Counted from the stretch's first letter, positions 19,192 to 29,326 are shown. The stretch: DNA of 64,000 nucleotides from Mangrovimicrobium sp033283265 (GCA_033283265.1 JAWMQN010000001.1:1240001-1304000), one strand, 5' to 3'. The notes: a model not told the origin generated them from the sequence alone. Numbers and translations: made by a program.

Positions 19192-20370
19192 ATGACCCAC
19201 AGTTTTTACCCGCCCCAGCGCATCCTCATGGGCCCCGGCCCCTCCGACATTTCCCCGCGGGTGCTGGGCGCCCTCGCCCGGCCGACCATCGGCCACCTCG
19301 ACCCGCAGTTCATAAAACTGATGGACGAGATCAAGGGCCTGCTGCAGTACGCCTTCCAGACTGAAAACGAGCTGACCCTGCCGGTCTCCGCGCCCGGCTC
19401 CGCCGGCATGGAAGCCTGCTTCGTCAACCTGGTCTGTCCCGGTGACACCGTCATCGTCTGCCAGAACGGCGTGTTCGGCGGGCGCATGAAGGAGAACGTC
19501 GAGCGCTGCGGTGCGACCGCGGTGATGGTGCAGGACGACTGGGGCCAGCCGGTCAGCCTCGACAAGGTGGAAGCGGCCCTGCAGGAAAACCCCGAGGCCT
19601 CGGTGCTCGCCTTCGTCCACGCGGAGACCTCCACCGGCGCGCGCTCCGACGCCGCCGCGCTGTGCGCGCTGGCGCAGAAATACGGCGTGCTCTCGATCGT
19701 CGACACCGTCACCTCGCTCGGCGGTATCGAAGTCGCAGTGGACGACTGGGGCGCCGACGCGGTGTACTCGGGCACCCAGAAATGCCTGTCCTGCGTACCC
19801 GGTATCTCCCCGGTGACCTTCAGTCCGAAGGCGGTCGAACGCATCAACAGCCGCGAGCACAAGATCCAGAGCTGGTTCCTCGACATGCAACTGGTGATGG
19901 GTTACTGGGGCGGCAGCGCCAAGCGCGCCTACCACCACACCGCGCCGGTGAACGCGCTCTACGCGCTGCACGAATCGCTGGTCATGCTCGAGGAGGAAGG
20001 CCTGGAAAACGCCTTCGCCCGCCACCTGCGCAACCACCAGGCGCTGGTCGCCGGCCTGGAGGCCATGGGCCTGTCGATGGCCGTGGCCGAGGAACACCGC
20101 CTGCCGCAACTCAACGCCGTGAACATTCCCGAGGGTGTCGACGACGCCGCGGTGCGCAACGCACTGCTCAACGACTTCAACCTGGAGATCGGTGCCGGCC
20201 TTGGTGCGCTGGCGGGCAAGACCTGGCGCATCGGCCTGATGGGCCACGCCAGCAGCGAGCGCAACGTCCTCACCTGCCTCACCGCCCTGGAAGCGGTGCT
20301 CGGTCAACAGGGTGCAGGTCTCGCCACCGGCAAAGCCCTGCCCGCTGCGCGCGCCCGCTTCGCAGAGTAA
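19192..20370 (+). CDS. Class V aminotransferase, alanine/serine-glyoxylate type
   Basis: A 392-residue PLP enzyme. The N-terminus has RILMGPGPSDISPRVL, typical of alanine-glyoxylate and serine-glyoxylate/pyruvate aminotransferases. The PLP lysine lies in SGTQKCLSCVPG near residue 200, preceded by the PLP-binding aspartate in SIVDTVTSLGG. The C-terminal WRIGLMGHASSERNV is also family-typical. The ATG at 19192 has GGGAAG about 10 bases upstream. It stands alone between divergent and unrelated genes. Substrate choice (alanine or serine with glyoxylate) is not decidable here. Confidence 0.88.
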   Translation: MTHSFYPPQRILMGPGPSDISPRVLGALARPTIGHLDPQFIKLMDEIKGLLQYAFQTENELTLPVSAPGSAGMEACFVNLVCPGDTVIVCQNGVFGGRMKENVERCGATAVMVQDDWGQPVSLDKVEAALQENPEASVLAFVHAETSTGARSDAAALCALAQKYGVLSIVDTVTSLGGIEVAVDDWGADAVYSGTQKCLSCVPGISPVTFSPKAVERINSREHKIQSWFLDMQLVMGYWGGSAKRAYHHTAPVNALYALHESLVMLEEEGLENAFARHLRNHQALVAGLEAMGLSMAVAEEHRLPQLNAVNIPEGVDDAAVRNALLNDFNLEIGAGLGALAGKTWRIGLMGHASSERNVLTCLTALEAVLGQQGAGLATGKALPAARARFAE

Positions 20371-20447
20371 ATCGAGGGAAATAGCGTCAAGGTGAATAGT
20401 GCGGAAAATTTCTGCGCCGTTCGCCTGTCTATATGCCGGTGAAGAGC

Positions 20448-20477
20448 GTTAACAGTCTATTTTTTACTGTTCTTAAC
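20448..20477. terminator. AT-rich dyad behind the aminotransferase
   Basis: GTTAACAGT (20448-20456) and ACTGTTCTTAAC (20466-20477) form an imperfect dyad around a T-rich loop. It may be a weak terminator for the aminotransferase or an operator for the OmpA-like gene that starts 60 bases further on. Confidence 0.35.
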
Positions 20478-20536
20478 TTTACCTGCATTCGCCGGAATGC
20501 GACGTTACCACAGGATAAACAGGGAGCTTACCAAAC

Positions 20537-21178
20537 ATGCGTAAAATCAAAGCCGTAATCGCAGCGACAACTCTTTCCGTTCTCGCCGCCTGTACCACCA
20601 ACCCCTACACGGGCGAGCAGCAGGCCAGCAAGGCGGCAACCTACGGCGCCGGCGCAGCCGTCGTCTGCGGCCTGGTGGGTGCGATTGAATCCGGCAAGCG
20701 CGCCCGCAACGCCGCTGCCGGCTGCGGCCTGGTCGGTGCCGGTGTCGGCGCTTACATGGACGTGCAGGAAGCCAAGCTGCGCGAGGAACTGCAAGGCACC
20801 GGGGTGCAGGTCGCGCGCGAGGGCGACAACCTGCGCCTGATCATGCCCGGCAACATCACCTTCGACACCGATTCCTACAACCTGCGCTCGGGCTTCTACC
20901 CGGTACTGAACTCCGTCGGCGAAGTGCTGGCCAAGTACGCCGATACCACCATCCGCGTCTCCGGCCACACCGACAACACCGGCAGCCGCCAGCACAACCA
21001 GACCCTGTCCGAACGCCGCGCCCGCAGTGTCGCCGACTATCTCGCCACCCGCGGTGTCGGCAGCAACCGCATGCTGGTGCAGGGCATGGGCTTCGACCAG
21101 CCAATCGCCGACAACGGCACCCAGGCCGGTCGCGCCACCAACCGCCGGGTGGAGCTCTACATCCTGCCCAAAACCTGA
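20537..21178 (+). CDS. OmpA-family lipoprotein (YiaD-like)
   Basis: A 213-residue outer-membrane lipoprotein. The signal peptide ends with the lipobox LAAC, Cys at residue 19, followed by TTNPYTGE. A glycine-zipper-like hydrophobic stretch (GAGAAVVCGLVGAIE, AGCGLVGAGVGAY) spans about residues 36-75. The C-terminal OmpA peptidoglycan-binding domain has VSGHTDNTGSRQHNQTLSERRA and ends NRRVELYILPKT. It likely ties the outer membrane to peptidoglycan. Its start is preceded by AGGGAG. Downstream it converges with tamB. Confidence 0.9.
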   Translation: MRKIKAVIAATTLSVLAACTTNPYTGEQQASKAATYGAGAAVVCGLVGAIESGKRARNAAAGCGLVGAGVGAYMDVQEAKLREELQGTGVQVAREGDNLRLIMPGNITFDTDSYNLRSGFYPVLNSVGEVLAKYADTTIRVSGHTDNTGSRQHNQTLSERRARSVADYLATRGVGSNRMLVQGMGFDQPIADNGTQAGRATNRRVELYILPKT

Positions 21179-21191
21179 AGCGCAATGCTCG

Positions 21192-21216
21192 CCCCGTCGC
21201 CGCTACAGCGGCGGGG
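21192..21216. terminator. GC-rich hairpin between convergent genes
   Basis: A strong CG hairpin (CCCCG.CGCCGC with GCGGCGGGG) lies between the OmpA-like lipoprotein and tamB. It lacks a clear T-run on either side, so a terminator role is only likely. Confidence 0.4.
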
Positions 21217-21235
21217 TAATCACCCGCCAGCGCAC

Positions 21236-24200
21236 TCAGTCGATGTCGAAGGAATAATACAGGTCCACCGAGTTCTCCAGCCGGCTCACCACCTCCAGCC
21301 ACAGTCGGCTCTGCAGATACAGGCGCGCCGTGAACTCGTTGATCGGCTCGTACAGCCCCACCCCGTAGGACAGATAGATACGATCGCCGAGGTAGCCGCC
21401 CACGGTCGCCGCGGTCTCGTCCTCCTCGCCACTGGAACCGAAGGCCACGTTGTTGACCAGCGGTAGCCGGTTCAGTCCCGTCACCACACCACTCTGGTTG
21501 ACCACGTCTGCCCCCACCGCCAGCGCCAGGGCGGTGCCGTCGGCGCTGGCGCCGGTGTCGAGGCCGCGGCCGCGGATCAGGTAGGACATGGCCTCCCCCT
21601 GGGACATCGGCGGGTCGGAGTAGATTTCCATCTGCGGCGCTTCCAGGGTACCGAAGAGGTGGGCGCCGACGGTCACGTCGTCGGCCCGGATCCTGCGCTC
21701 CGCGGTGACATCCAGCCCCGGGTTCTGCAGCGGGCCGGTGAAGTCCACCCGGCCGCGGCGGATCTCCAGGCGCTGGCGGTAGGCCCTGAGCTCGCCGCCG
21801 GCAATGTTCAGGGAGCCGTACAGCTGTGGCGATACGCCCGGTTCCTGCTCGAGGCTGAGCGCACCCCCCAGTACCGCCTGGATATTACTGCCGCGCACTT
21901 CGAACCTGTCGTCGATGTAAAGCTTGAGATCGGCGTGTACCTTGAACGGCCGCTCGGCGCCGAGGCTGTTGCCGGCGGGATCGACCTCGACCACGTCCGG
22001 TGACAGCGCCACGCTGTCCTCGGGCAGCTCCTCGTGACGCAGGATGCCCTCCCGGACCCGCATCTCCCCGCGCAGGTCCAGGGTGTCGCCGCTGTAGGCC
22101 AGGCGCAGTTTTTCCTCGATGGTGACCTCCGAGACTGGCGGCAGCAAAATCCGCTGTCCCTCCCCCTCCACCGACAGGGCAAAACTCAGGCCCGGCCGCC
22201 AGTCGAAATCGCCCTGCAGCCGCAGCGGTCCCTCACCGAGCAGCCCGGCGCCCTCCAGCCTGCCGCCGTGGCCGTCCAGCGCCAGCGTGAGATCGAGCCC
22301 GGTGAGCACGGTCGGGTTGCCCTCGAGCAGGAGGTTGCCCTCGCGCAGCTGCAACTGGCCGAATACCGCGGGCGCCTCCAGCGAGCCGGCCAGCCGCAGG
22401 TTGCCGGAGACGGCCCCGCCAAGATCGGTGAACAGGGTGGCCCAGGGAGCGAAGGCCGACACTTGCAGTTGGTCGAGCTGCAGCGCCCCCTGCATCTCGC
22501 CCTCGGGTTCCGGCGGCAGGCTCGCCTCGAGCGCGACCACCCGACGGCCGTTGCGCTGGATGCTGCCACTGAGCGCCAGGCGGCGGTCCTCGCCGCGCTG
22601 GACATCGACCTGCGCCAGGTCCCAGCTCAGCGTGGCACTCTCGCCGAGGCCGAACAGCCGGGTGATCCGCACATCGTGGGCTTCGCCGTGGGCGGCCAGC
22701 TGCAGGCTGCGGCCCTCGCCCCAGCGGGCGGCAAGGCGGGCTTCCAGCTGGCCCAGCAGGCGCATGTCCACCCGCAGGAGACCGTTGAAGGCGCTGACCT
22801 CACCGGTCAGCTGCAGGTCCAGCTCGCCGTCCGCGCCGAGCCGTGCCGTCCGCGCACAGAGGTCGAAGTCCGGATGCCGCCAGCAGTGGGGGCTGACCAG
22901 CAGGGCCTCGCCCCCGGCCTGCCACTGCAGTTCCACCGGCTCGTAGAGGTGCCAGGGCCCGGAGGGCGTGCCCAGCTCGAGTGGCGCGAGCACCCCGCGC
23001 CAGCCCCAGTCCTCGGCAAGGCTGCCCGCCACACTGAGGTGAGTCTCGAGGTCACCCGCTGTCGAGATATCGATGGTGTGCGCCGGGCCGCTGCCCGCGA
23101 CCTGCAGGGACAACTGCTGAAGCTGACGCAGCCCGTAAGCGAGTTCCGGCGCCTGCAGTTCCAGGCGCAGGCGCTTGCCCTGGCGCTGCCACTCCCCATC
23201 CAGGCTCGCTGTCGGCAGGTCGAGCTGCTCCAGCTGGATGCCGCTGGCCTCGCCACCGATCAGCACCCGGCCAGTCGCCAGCTGCCCCCTGCCCCAGAGG
23301 ACGAGACTGCCGCGGGCGTCGCTGACCCAGCGACCGAGATCGTCGACGGCGAGGCGGAACTCGTCGGGGGTATCGGCCTGCTCGTCGATGCGCAGGCTGA
23401 GCTGCGCCCCGTTGAATTCACCCTGCAGTTGCGCCGGCAGCGGATCCAGCGCCGAGTTGATTCCGGCGTGGCCGTGCAGGCGCGCGGGCATCCCTTTCAC
23501 CCGGCCCTGGATATCCAGCCCGGACAGCCACAGCTGCCACTGCTCCCCGCGCCCCTCGGCGCGCAGCCGCGCCGTTCCGCGGAGGAATTCGGGCGCCGCG
23601 GACAGACTTCCCTGCGGTAGTACGAGGCCCTCGCTGACCACGCTGCCATCCACTGTCCAGGTCTCCCCCGGTACCAGGCGACCGCGGAAAGCGAGGTCGG
23701 ACTGGCTGGCGCTGTCGCGCAGTGCCAGCGACTGGATCTCCAGTTCACCGGCCAGCCACTGCGCCTGCCCGCTGAGTTGCAGGTCACTGTAAGCGGCGCC
23801 GCGCGCCTGTGCCGACAGGAGCAGGCTCTGGGTTTCCAGGTCGCCGCTGGCGTTCAGCTGCAGGGGGCCGCTGAGTTGCAGGTCGGCCAGCGCTTCCGGT
23901 ACGCCCGGGCCGATTGCCGCCAGCCGGGCCCCGTCCGGCCAGGCCAACTGCGCTGCGGCGCTGAAGGGCAGGCCCGCCTGGAGAATATTGAGGCTGGCGC
24001 TGAGGCTGATGTCCGGTTCCCCGGCGCTGCGCAGTTCCACCGCCAGCGCGGCAAAATCGCCGTCGACGGCCGCGCTGAGACGGCGCCGCTCGACCGCCCC
24101 CGGCGACAAGGCCATGTCGGTCTGCGCCGCCAGCTGCCAGCGGGTGGGCCAGTGGGCGGAAAAGTCCAGCTGGCCGCTGCCCTGCACACCTTGCAGCACC

Positions 24201-24934
24201 CGTTCCGCGCTGCCGAAGCTGCCTGCTCCGAGACTCTCCAACTCGAGCAAGGTACCGTGCCAGCCCCCCGCCAGCGCCAGCTGTTCCAGTTCCGAACGCC
24301 AGCCGGCGAGGTCCATGCTGGCCCGCGCCAGGCTGAGCTGGCCGACCTCGATCTCCAGCGGCAGGAAGACCCGCACCGCCTCGAAGCCGGTGTAGGGCTC
24401 ATCGCTGTCATCGGTGTCGATCACCAGCCGCCCCTCGGCCAGCTCGGCGGACTCGATTTGCAGCAGCGGGCCGACAAAGCTCGCCGCGCCGCGCATGCCC
24501 GTCTGCGCCCAGTGACCGCCGGGCCAGCTGACCCGCGCCTGCTCCAGGCGGATATCCGCGCTGCGCAGGGGGTAGGGCATGGCGACCAGGCTGTCGTCCT
24601 CCTCGCTTTCGCCCGCCAGCGCAGCCTCGGTAACGTCCACCTCGAGGGTTCCGGCGTGCAGATAGGAGAAGCAGAACTCACTGCGCAGCAGACAGCCCCG
24701 TTCGAGGCGCAGGCTGATATCGGTGAGGGCGACGTCGACGCCCGCCACCGACAGCCGCAGGTGACTCAGCTGCAGATCGCCGGCGAGACTGCCAGCGCCG
24801 TAGCCGATATCCAGCACCTCGAGGTCATCCACGCGCTGCAGCAGCCAGCGGCTGCCCGCCGCGGAAAAAGGCAATGAGCAGAGCAGTACCACGACCAGCA
24901 GCGGGACCAGCAGGACGAGACCCAGGGCCCTCAA
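21236..24934 (-). CDS. tamB: Translocation and assembly module subunit TamB
   Basis: A 1232-residue inner-membrane-anchored periplasmic protein of the AsmA-like/TamB family. It starts with one hydrophobic segment (LGLVLLVPLLVVVLLCSLPF). A long repetitive beta-taco/beta-helix body follows, and the C-terminal TamB (DUF490) domain contains VTAERRIRADDVTVGAHLFG and YLIRGRGLDTG. With TamA it supports outer-membrane protein insertion and phospholipid movement. Length is close to the 1259 residues of E. coli. The start overlaps the tamA stop by four bases (ATGA), so the pair is translationally coupled. Confidence 0.92.
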   Translation of the reverse strand: MRALGLVLLVPLLVVVLLCSLPFSAAGSRWLLQRVDDLEVLDIGYGAGSLAGDLQLSHLRLSVAGVDVALTDISLRLERGCLLRSEFCFSYLHAGTLEVDVTEAALAGESEEDDSLVAMPYPLRSADIRLEQARVSWPGGHWAQTGMRGAASFVGPLLQIESAELAEGRLVIDTDDSDEPYTGFEAVRVFLPLEIEVGQLSLARASMDLAGWRSELEQLALAGGWHGTLLELESLGAGSFGSAERVLQGVQGSGQLDFSAHWPTRWQLAAQTDMALSPGAVERRRLSAAVDGDFAALAVELRSAGEPDISLSASLNILQAGLPFSAAAQLAWPDGARLAAIGPGVPEALADLQLSGPLQLNASGDLETQSLLLSAQARGAAYSDLQLSGQAQWLAGELEIQSLALRDSASQSDLAFRGRLVPGETWTVDGSVVSEGLVLPQGSLSAAPEFLRGTARLRAEGRGEQWQLWLSGLDIQGRVKGMPARLHGHAGINSALDPLPAQLQGEFNGAQLSLRIDEQADTPDEFRLAVDDLGRWVSDARGSLVLWGRGQLATGRVLIGGEASGIQLEQLDLPTASLDGEWQRQGKRLRLELQAPELAYGLRQLQQLSLQVAGSGPAHTIDISTAGDLETHLSVAGSLAEDWGWRGVLAPLELGTPSGPWHLYEPVELQWQAGGEALLVSPHCWRHPDFDLCARTARLGADGELDLQLTGEVSAFNGLLRVDMRLLGQLEARLAARWGEGRSLQLAAHGEAHDVRITRLFGLGESATLSWDLAQVDVQRGEDRRLALSGSIQRNGRRVVALEASLPPEPEGEMQGALQLDQLQVSAFAPWATLFTDLGGAVSGNLRLAGSLEAPAVFGQLQLREGNLLLEGNPTVLTGLDLTLALDGHGGRLEGAGLLGEGPLRLQGDFDWRPGLSFALSVEGEGQRILLPPVSEVTIEEKLRLAYSGDTLDLRGEMRVREGILRHEELPEDSVALSPDVVEVDPAGNSLGAERPFKVHADLKLYIDDRFEVRGSNIQAVLGGALSLEQEPGVSPQLYGSLNIAGGELRAYRQRLEIRRGRVDFTGPLQNPGLDVTAERRIRADDVTVGAHLFGTLEAPQMEIYSDPPMSQGEAMSYLIRGRGLDTGASADGTALALAVGADVVNQSGVVTGLNRLPLVNNVAFGSSGEEDETAATVGGYLGDRIYLSYGVGLYEPINEFTARLYLQSRLWLEVVSRLENSVDLYYSFDID

Positions 24935-26691
24935 AACTCGGCTCCTATGGCGAGGTGCACGCGCCAGTCGGGATCGTCTTCGGTGTAGGGGTAGGCGATT
25001 TCCAGGCGCACCGCACCCACCGGTGTGACGTAGTGCACGCCGACACCGGCGCCGCCGTGAAACTCGAATTCCTCCTCGTCAAAGGCGTCGCCGCCATCGA
25101 CGAACAGCGCGCCGCGCCAGGTGTCGTTGAAGCTGTACTGGTACTCGGCACTCGCAGTCGCCAGGCGCTCGCCGCCGACCACGATGGACACCGGATTGCC
25201 TTCGGCATTGGTCGCGACGATTTCCGTGCCGATCGACTGGTAGCCGTAACCGCGGATGCTCTGCCCGCCACCGGCAAAAAAGCCCAGCGAGGGGGCGAGG
25301 TCTGCGCGCTGGCTATCGGACACCAGGGCGATGCCGAGGTCCGCGCGCAGCACCAGCCGGTGGCGCTCGGCGAGGGAGTGGATCAGCCCGTAGTTGGCGG
25401 AGGCCCGGAACAGGTCGATGTCCGAGCCGAAGTCGTCACCCCCGGCTTCGAAGCGGTACCACTGGCTGAAGCCGCTCGCCGGGTTGACCAGGCTGCCGCT
25501 GCGCAGGCGCTGGGAGATCGAGAAGCCGGGCAGCAGGTACTCGCTGCGACGGCTTTCATCCAGCACATCCCAGCTTTCGCGCAGGCCGCGCAGCGAGTAG
25601 CTGTACACCCAGCTGTCGCGCTTGAACTCGCGCCGCCCCGCCAGTTCCTGCTGCAGGCTGTCGAGATCGCCAAACTCGTTGTCCTCGAGGCGGGCGGAGA
25701 ATTGCAGGATGTCGTTGAGCGGGTGACTCATGGGGATACTGTAGGTGAAACGCCCGCTCGGGTTGATCTTGGAGTACTGCAACCGCGTCTCCTGGCTGTG
25801 GCCCCAGCGGTTGAGGCGCGGGGTGCGCCAGGCCACGGTCAGGCGCTCCTTGGTGTCGGTGCTGAAGCCGACGCCGACATCGAAGCTGTGCCGCTTGGCG
25901 GGATACAACTGCAGCTTCAGGGGCACACTGCCGTTGGCCGCCGCCGCGCGGTCCGGGTGCAGGATCACCGTGGAAAAAAAGCCCGTGCGCTGCAACTGCA
26001 CCTGGCTTTCGCGCAGTCGCGCCTGGTCGTAGGGCTCGCCGACGCGGGCGGTCACCAGTGGCTCGACCAGTTCCGGGGCAAAGTTTTCGCTGTCGAACTC
26101 CAGCTCGCCGAAGCGGTAGCGCGTCCCGCTGGCGTAGTGCAGGTCGATATCCGCCGTGCCGCCAATCGGCTCCACCGCCACCCGGTTGCGGGTGAAACTG
26201 CCATCGAAATAGCCGCGCTGCAGGCCCAGCGCATTCAACCTGCGGCGCACCCTGTCGTAGTCGCCGTGGTTGAGCACCGCGTCCGTCTTCAGGCCGGTGT
26301 CCTGCAGGTAAGTGGTGAACACCGGGTCGGCGGCGGCATCGCCGTCGACGGTGATGGCGATGTGGCGCAGGTGGACCGGCTCGCCCGGAGTCACCTGGAT
26401 GGTCAGTTGCCAGGGATCTGTCGTCCGCTCCAGGTGCAGGTCTATCTGCGGGCGGTAGTAACCCAGCGCCTCGAGACTGTGGCTTACGCGCTCCTCGACA
26501 CTGTGCAGGTAGTTGGAGCGGGCGTGCGCCGTCTGCGGCGGATCGCCGAGCCAGGCCAGCGCGTTCTTCTTCAGTTCGCCCTCGAGCCCCTCGAGTTGCA
26601 CCTTGAGCGCGTCGGCAGTGGCGGATAACGGCAGAATCAAGAGCGCAAGCGATAGCGCGAAGCCCCGAAATGTTCGATCGCTGCTCTTCAA
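24931..26691 (-). CDS. tamA: Translocation and assembly module subunit TamA
   Basis: A 586-residue outer-membrane protein of the Omp85 family. A signal peptide (FALSLALLILPLSATA) is followed by POTRA domains in the first 250 residues. A beta-barrel ends the protein, with GGGQSIRGYGYQSIG and the C-terminal VHYVTPVGAVRLEIAYPY...GAEF. I prefer the TTG at 26689-26691, which gives a compact signal peptide and has AGG 8 bases upstream. A longer TTG start at 26766 would add 25 residues before the signal peptide. It is paired with tamB by a four-base overlap. Confidence 0.9.
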   Translation of the reverse strand: MKSSDRTFRGFALSLALLILPLSATADALKVQLEGLEGELKKNALAWLGDPPQTAHARSNYLHSVEERVSHSLEALGYYRPQIDLHLERTTDPWQLTIQVTPGEPVHLRHIAITVDGDAAADPVFTTYLQDTGLKTDAVLNHGDYDRVRRRLNALGLQRGYFDGSFTRNRVAVEPIGGTADIDLHYASGTRYRFGELEFDSENFAPELVEPLVTARVGEPYDQARLRESQVQLQRTGFFSTVILHPDRAAAANGSVPLKLQLYPAKRHSFDVGVGFSTDTKERLTVAWRTPRLNRWGHSQETRLQYSKINPSGRFTYSIPMSHPLNDILQFSARLEDNEFGDLDSLQQELAGRREFKRDSWVYSYSLRGLRESWDVLDESRRSEYLLPGFSISQRLRSGSLVNPASGFSQWYRFEAGGDDFGSDIDLFRASANYGLIHSLAERHRLVLRADLGIALVSDSQRADLAPSLGFFAGGGQSIRGYGYQSIGTEIVATNAEGNPVSIVVGGERLATASAEYQYSFNDTWRGALFVDGGDAFDEEEFEFHGGAGVGVHYVTPVGAVRLEIAYPYTEDDPDWRVHLAIGAEF

Positions 26692-26880
26692 TGCTTGCCT
26701 GAACTCCTCACCCCGGGGTACACGCCGATACTGGCCCGGGTGATTATAGTCGCCCGGTCGATGCAAAAATACGCCGCGGGGGCGCTACTGCGCTAGGCTT
26801 GCAGGTGGGGAAGGAAAAATGGGCGGTATTTTCCGCCCGCCACAATCCAGTCAACGAAAGTCGAATCAACACGGGTAACT

Positions 26881-28371
26881 ATGGCGAGCAATTTCTTCGA
26901 TCGCTTCGCGGTGCGCAGCGCGGTGGGCAAGGACGCCTACAAGGCCAGCGTGGAGCAGCTGCGCCGCGACCTGCTGCAACAGCAGTTCGCACTGGCGGAG
27001 TCCGGGCAGTCCCTGATCCTGCTGATCGCCGGCCTCGACGGCGCCGGCAAGGGGGTGCTGGTGCACCGGCTCAACGAGTGGATGGACCCGCGGCGCATCC
27101 AGACCAACACCTTCTGGGACCCCTCGGATGAAGAGGACGAGCGCCCCTATTTCTGGCGTTTCTGGCGCCACCTTCCCGCCCGCGGGCACAGCGGCATCTT
27201 CCTCGGCACCTGGTACCGGCGCCCCATCCAGCAATACCTGCTGGGCGAAACCGGCGCGGAGGCCATGGCCGACAGCGCGCAGAGCATCCGCCAGTTCGAG
27301 CGCCAGCTGAGTGCCGGCGGCGCCATTGTCGTCAAGCTGTGGCTGCATGTCTCGGAAGCGACCCAGCGCAGGCAGCTGGAGGAGGAGGCACCGGCCAGGG
27401 AGCAGAACCCGCGGGTCAGCGACCACCCCTACGAACTCTACGGGCGCTACCAGGAAACACTGGACGCCGCCGAACAACTGATCCGGCAGACCCAGAGCAG
27501 CGACTGCCCCTGGCACATCGTTGACGCCGAGGAGCGTCGCGGGCGGGAACTGACGGCGGGCGAGATCATCCTCGACAGCCTGCGGCGCAGGCTCGGTGCT
27601 CCGGCTAACGGCCACACCGCTGAGCCGCCCTCCCCCGCACCCGACCATCTCGGCCGTGTGCCCCTCGAGCGCAGCCTCGATCGCGACGACTACCAGCGCC
27701 AGCTCAGGCGCTACCAGGGCCGCCTGCAGGACCTGGTCTGGCAGGCCTACCGCGAGCAGCGCTCCCTGGTGGTCGCCTTCGAGGGCTGGGACGCCGCCGG
27801 CAAGGGCTCCGCCATCCGCCGCGTCACCTCGGCCATCGATCCGCGGCTCTACCAGCTGACGCAGATTGCCGCCCCCAGCGACGAGGAAGCCGCGCAGCAC
27901 TACCTCTGGCGTTTCTGGCGGCGCCTGCAGCGCGACGGCCGCGCCGCCCTGTTCGACCGCTCCTGGTACGGGCGGGTACTGGTGGAACGGGTGGAAGGCT
28001 TCGCCCGGGCAGAGGAGTGGCAGCGCGCCTACGCGGAGATCAACGAGTTCGAGCGCGAGCTCACCGCCCACGGCTCGGTGGTGGTGAAGTTCTGGATTCA
28101 CATCAGCCCCGAGGAGCAACTCGCGCGCTTTCGCGCCCGGGAGCAGGAGCCGCACAAACGCTACAAGATCACCGACGAGGACTGGCGCAACCGGGAGAAG
28201 TGGCCGGCCTATGCCGAGGCGATCAACCAGATGGTGGAGCGCACCGACACACCGGACGCCCGCTGGCACCTGGTCGCCGGCAACGACAAGCTCTACGCCA
28301 GGGTGCGGATTCTCAAGGTGCTGTGTAAAACCCTGGCGGCGGCGCTGCAGTCAGTCCCCGCCGGCGACTGA
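26881..28371 (+). CDS. pap: Polyphosphate:AMP phosphotransferase (two-domain PPK2)
   Basis: A 496-residue cytoplasmic enzyme with two PPK2 domains, the architecture of class II Pap that makes ADP from AMP and polyphosphate. The N-terminal domain has a Walker A-like AGLDGAGKG (about residue 50). The C-terminal, usually catalytic, domain has FEGWDAAGKGSAIRR (about 300) and LFDRSWYGRVLVERVEGF (about 358). Length equals the known Pseudomonas/Acinetobacter enzymes. The gene stands alone, divergent from tamA, with plsC convergent. Confidence 0.93.
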   Translation: MASNFFDRFAVRSAVGKDAYKASVEQLRRDLLQQQFALAESGQSLILLIAGLDGAGKGVLVHRLNEWMDPRRIQTNTFWDPSDEEDERPYFWRFWRHLPARGHSGIFLGTWYRRPIQQYLLGETGAEAMADSAQSIRQFERQLSAGGAIVVKLWLHVSEATQRRQLEEEAPAREQNPRVSDHPYELYGRYQETLDAAEQLIRQTQSSDCPWHIVDAEERRGRELTAGEIILDSLRRRLGAPANGHTAEPPSPAPDHLGRVPLERSLDRDDYQRQLRRYQGRLQDLVWQAYREQRSLVVAFEGWDAAGKGSAIRRVTSAIDPRLYQLTQIAAPSDEEAAQHYLWRFWRRLQRDGRAALFDRSWYGRVLVERVEGFARAEEWQRAYAEINEFERELTAHGSVVVKFWIHISPEEQLARFRAREQEPHKRYKITDEDWRNREKWPAYAEAINQMVERTDTPDARWHLVAGNDKLYARVRILKVLCKTLAAALQSVPAGD

Positions 28372-28388
28372 CTGCGGCCGGGGAAAGC

Positions 28389-29138
28389 TCAGGCAGCCCG
28401 GGAATAGGCTTCCGGGTCGAGGCGGCGCATTTCTGCCTCGATCCACTGGCCGACCTCGGCCATCAGTTCACCCTGCTCGCGGCCGCGGGAGGAAATCGGT
28501 GCCCCGATGGAGACATCGATCACCCCGGGCACGAAGAAGAACGACCGGCGCGGCCAGCAGCGGCCCGAGGTCACTGCGATGGGGATGATATCGGCACCGG
28601 TGGTTATCGCCAGCCGTGAACCGCCGGTCTTGTATTCGCCGGCCTCGCCACGCTCGGTGCGCGTCCCCTCGGGGAAGATGATGATCCAGCGTCCGCGGTC
28701 CATCAGCACCTGCCCCTGTTCCGCCACCTTGGTCCAGGCTTTCTTGCGCTGGCTGCGGTCGATGTGAACCATGTTCAGGCGCCCCAGGGCCCAGCCGAAG
28801 ACGGGGATGCGCAGCAGTTCCTGCTTGAAGACATAGGAACAGGGGTGCGGCGTCATGCCCGGGAGAAAAAAGGTCTCCCAGGTGGACTGGTGCTTGGCAC
28901 ACAGAACGATGCGCCGCATGTCGTGCTTGGGCGGCAGGTGCTCGGCGCCCTGCACCCGGTACTGGACCCCACCCACCACGCGCGCCGCGCCAATCACACC
29001 GCGCACCCAGGGAATGGCAAACCACCACCAGAGCTTTTCGTCGTCGAGGAACAGGGAACAGATCAGCAGCGCCAGCCCCATCGGGACTACCGAGATAACA
29101 ATCCAGAGAAAAACCAGCGCTGAGCGGATGATCCGCAT
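28389..29138 (-). CDS. 1-acyl-sn-glycerol-3-phosphate acyltransferase (PlsC family)
   Basis: A 249-residue membrane-bound acyltransferase that makes phosphatidic acid. It has an N-terminal hydrophobic hairpin (SALVFLWIVISVVPMGLALL), the catalytic HQSTWET (the HX4D-like block with E for D, as in some bacterial paralogues), and the substrate block FPEGTRTERGE. It may be one of several PlsC paralogues, so I do not give a symbol. It is convergent with pap, 17 bases away. Confidence 0.88.
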   Translation of the reverse strand: MRIIRSALVFLWIVISVVPMGLALLICSLFLDDEKLWWWFAIPWVRGVIGAARVVGGVQYRVQGAEHLPPKHDMRRIVLCAKHQSTWETFFLPGMTPHPCSYVFKQELLRIPVFGWALGRLNMVHIDRSQRKKAWTKVAEQGQVLMDRGRWIIIFPEGTRTERGEAGEYKTGGSRLAITTGADIIPIAVTSGRCWPRRSFFFVPGVIDVSIGAPISSRGREQGELMAEVGQWIEAEMRRLDPEAYSRAA

Positions 29139-29228
29139 TGATTGGCCCCAAATAACGAAAGCTGAGCATTAAACCAGAGGCGGGACTGGGTGAAAACCGA
29201 AAACTCGTCAGCTTGGGTCACCGGGCGA

Positions 29229-29247
29229 CCCGGGCGTATTGCCCGGG
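29229..29247. other. Short perfect hairpin in the plsC upstream region
   Basis: CCCGGGC (29229-29235) and GCCCGGG (29241-29247) form a perfect 7-bp stem with a five-base loop. It lies between the divergent plsC-family gene and the SutA-like gene. No T-run follows; its function is unknown. Confidence 0.4.
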
Positions 29248-29326
29248 CGAAACTGTCTTTCCCCGGGGGCATGGGTATACTAGGGGTTTTGCCCTAGGGC
29301 TGTGTTTTCAGGGAATCCGGCACCCG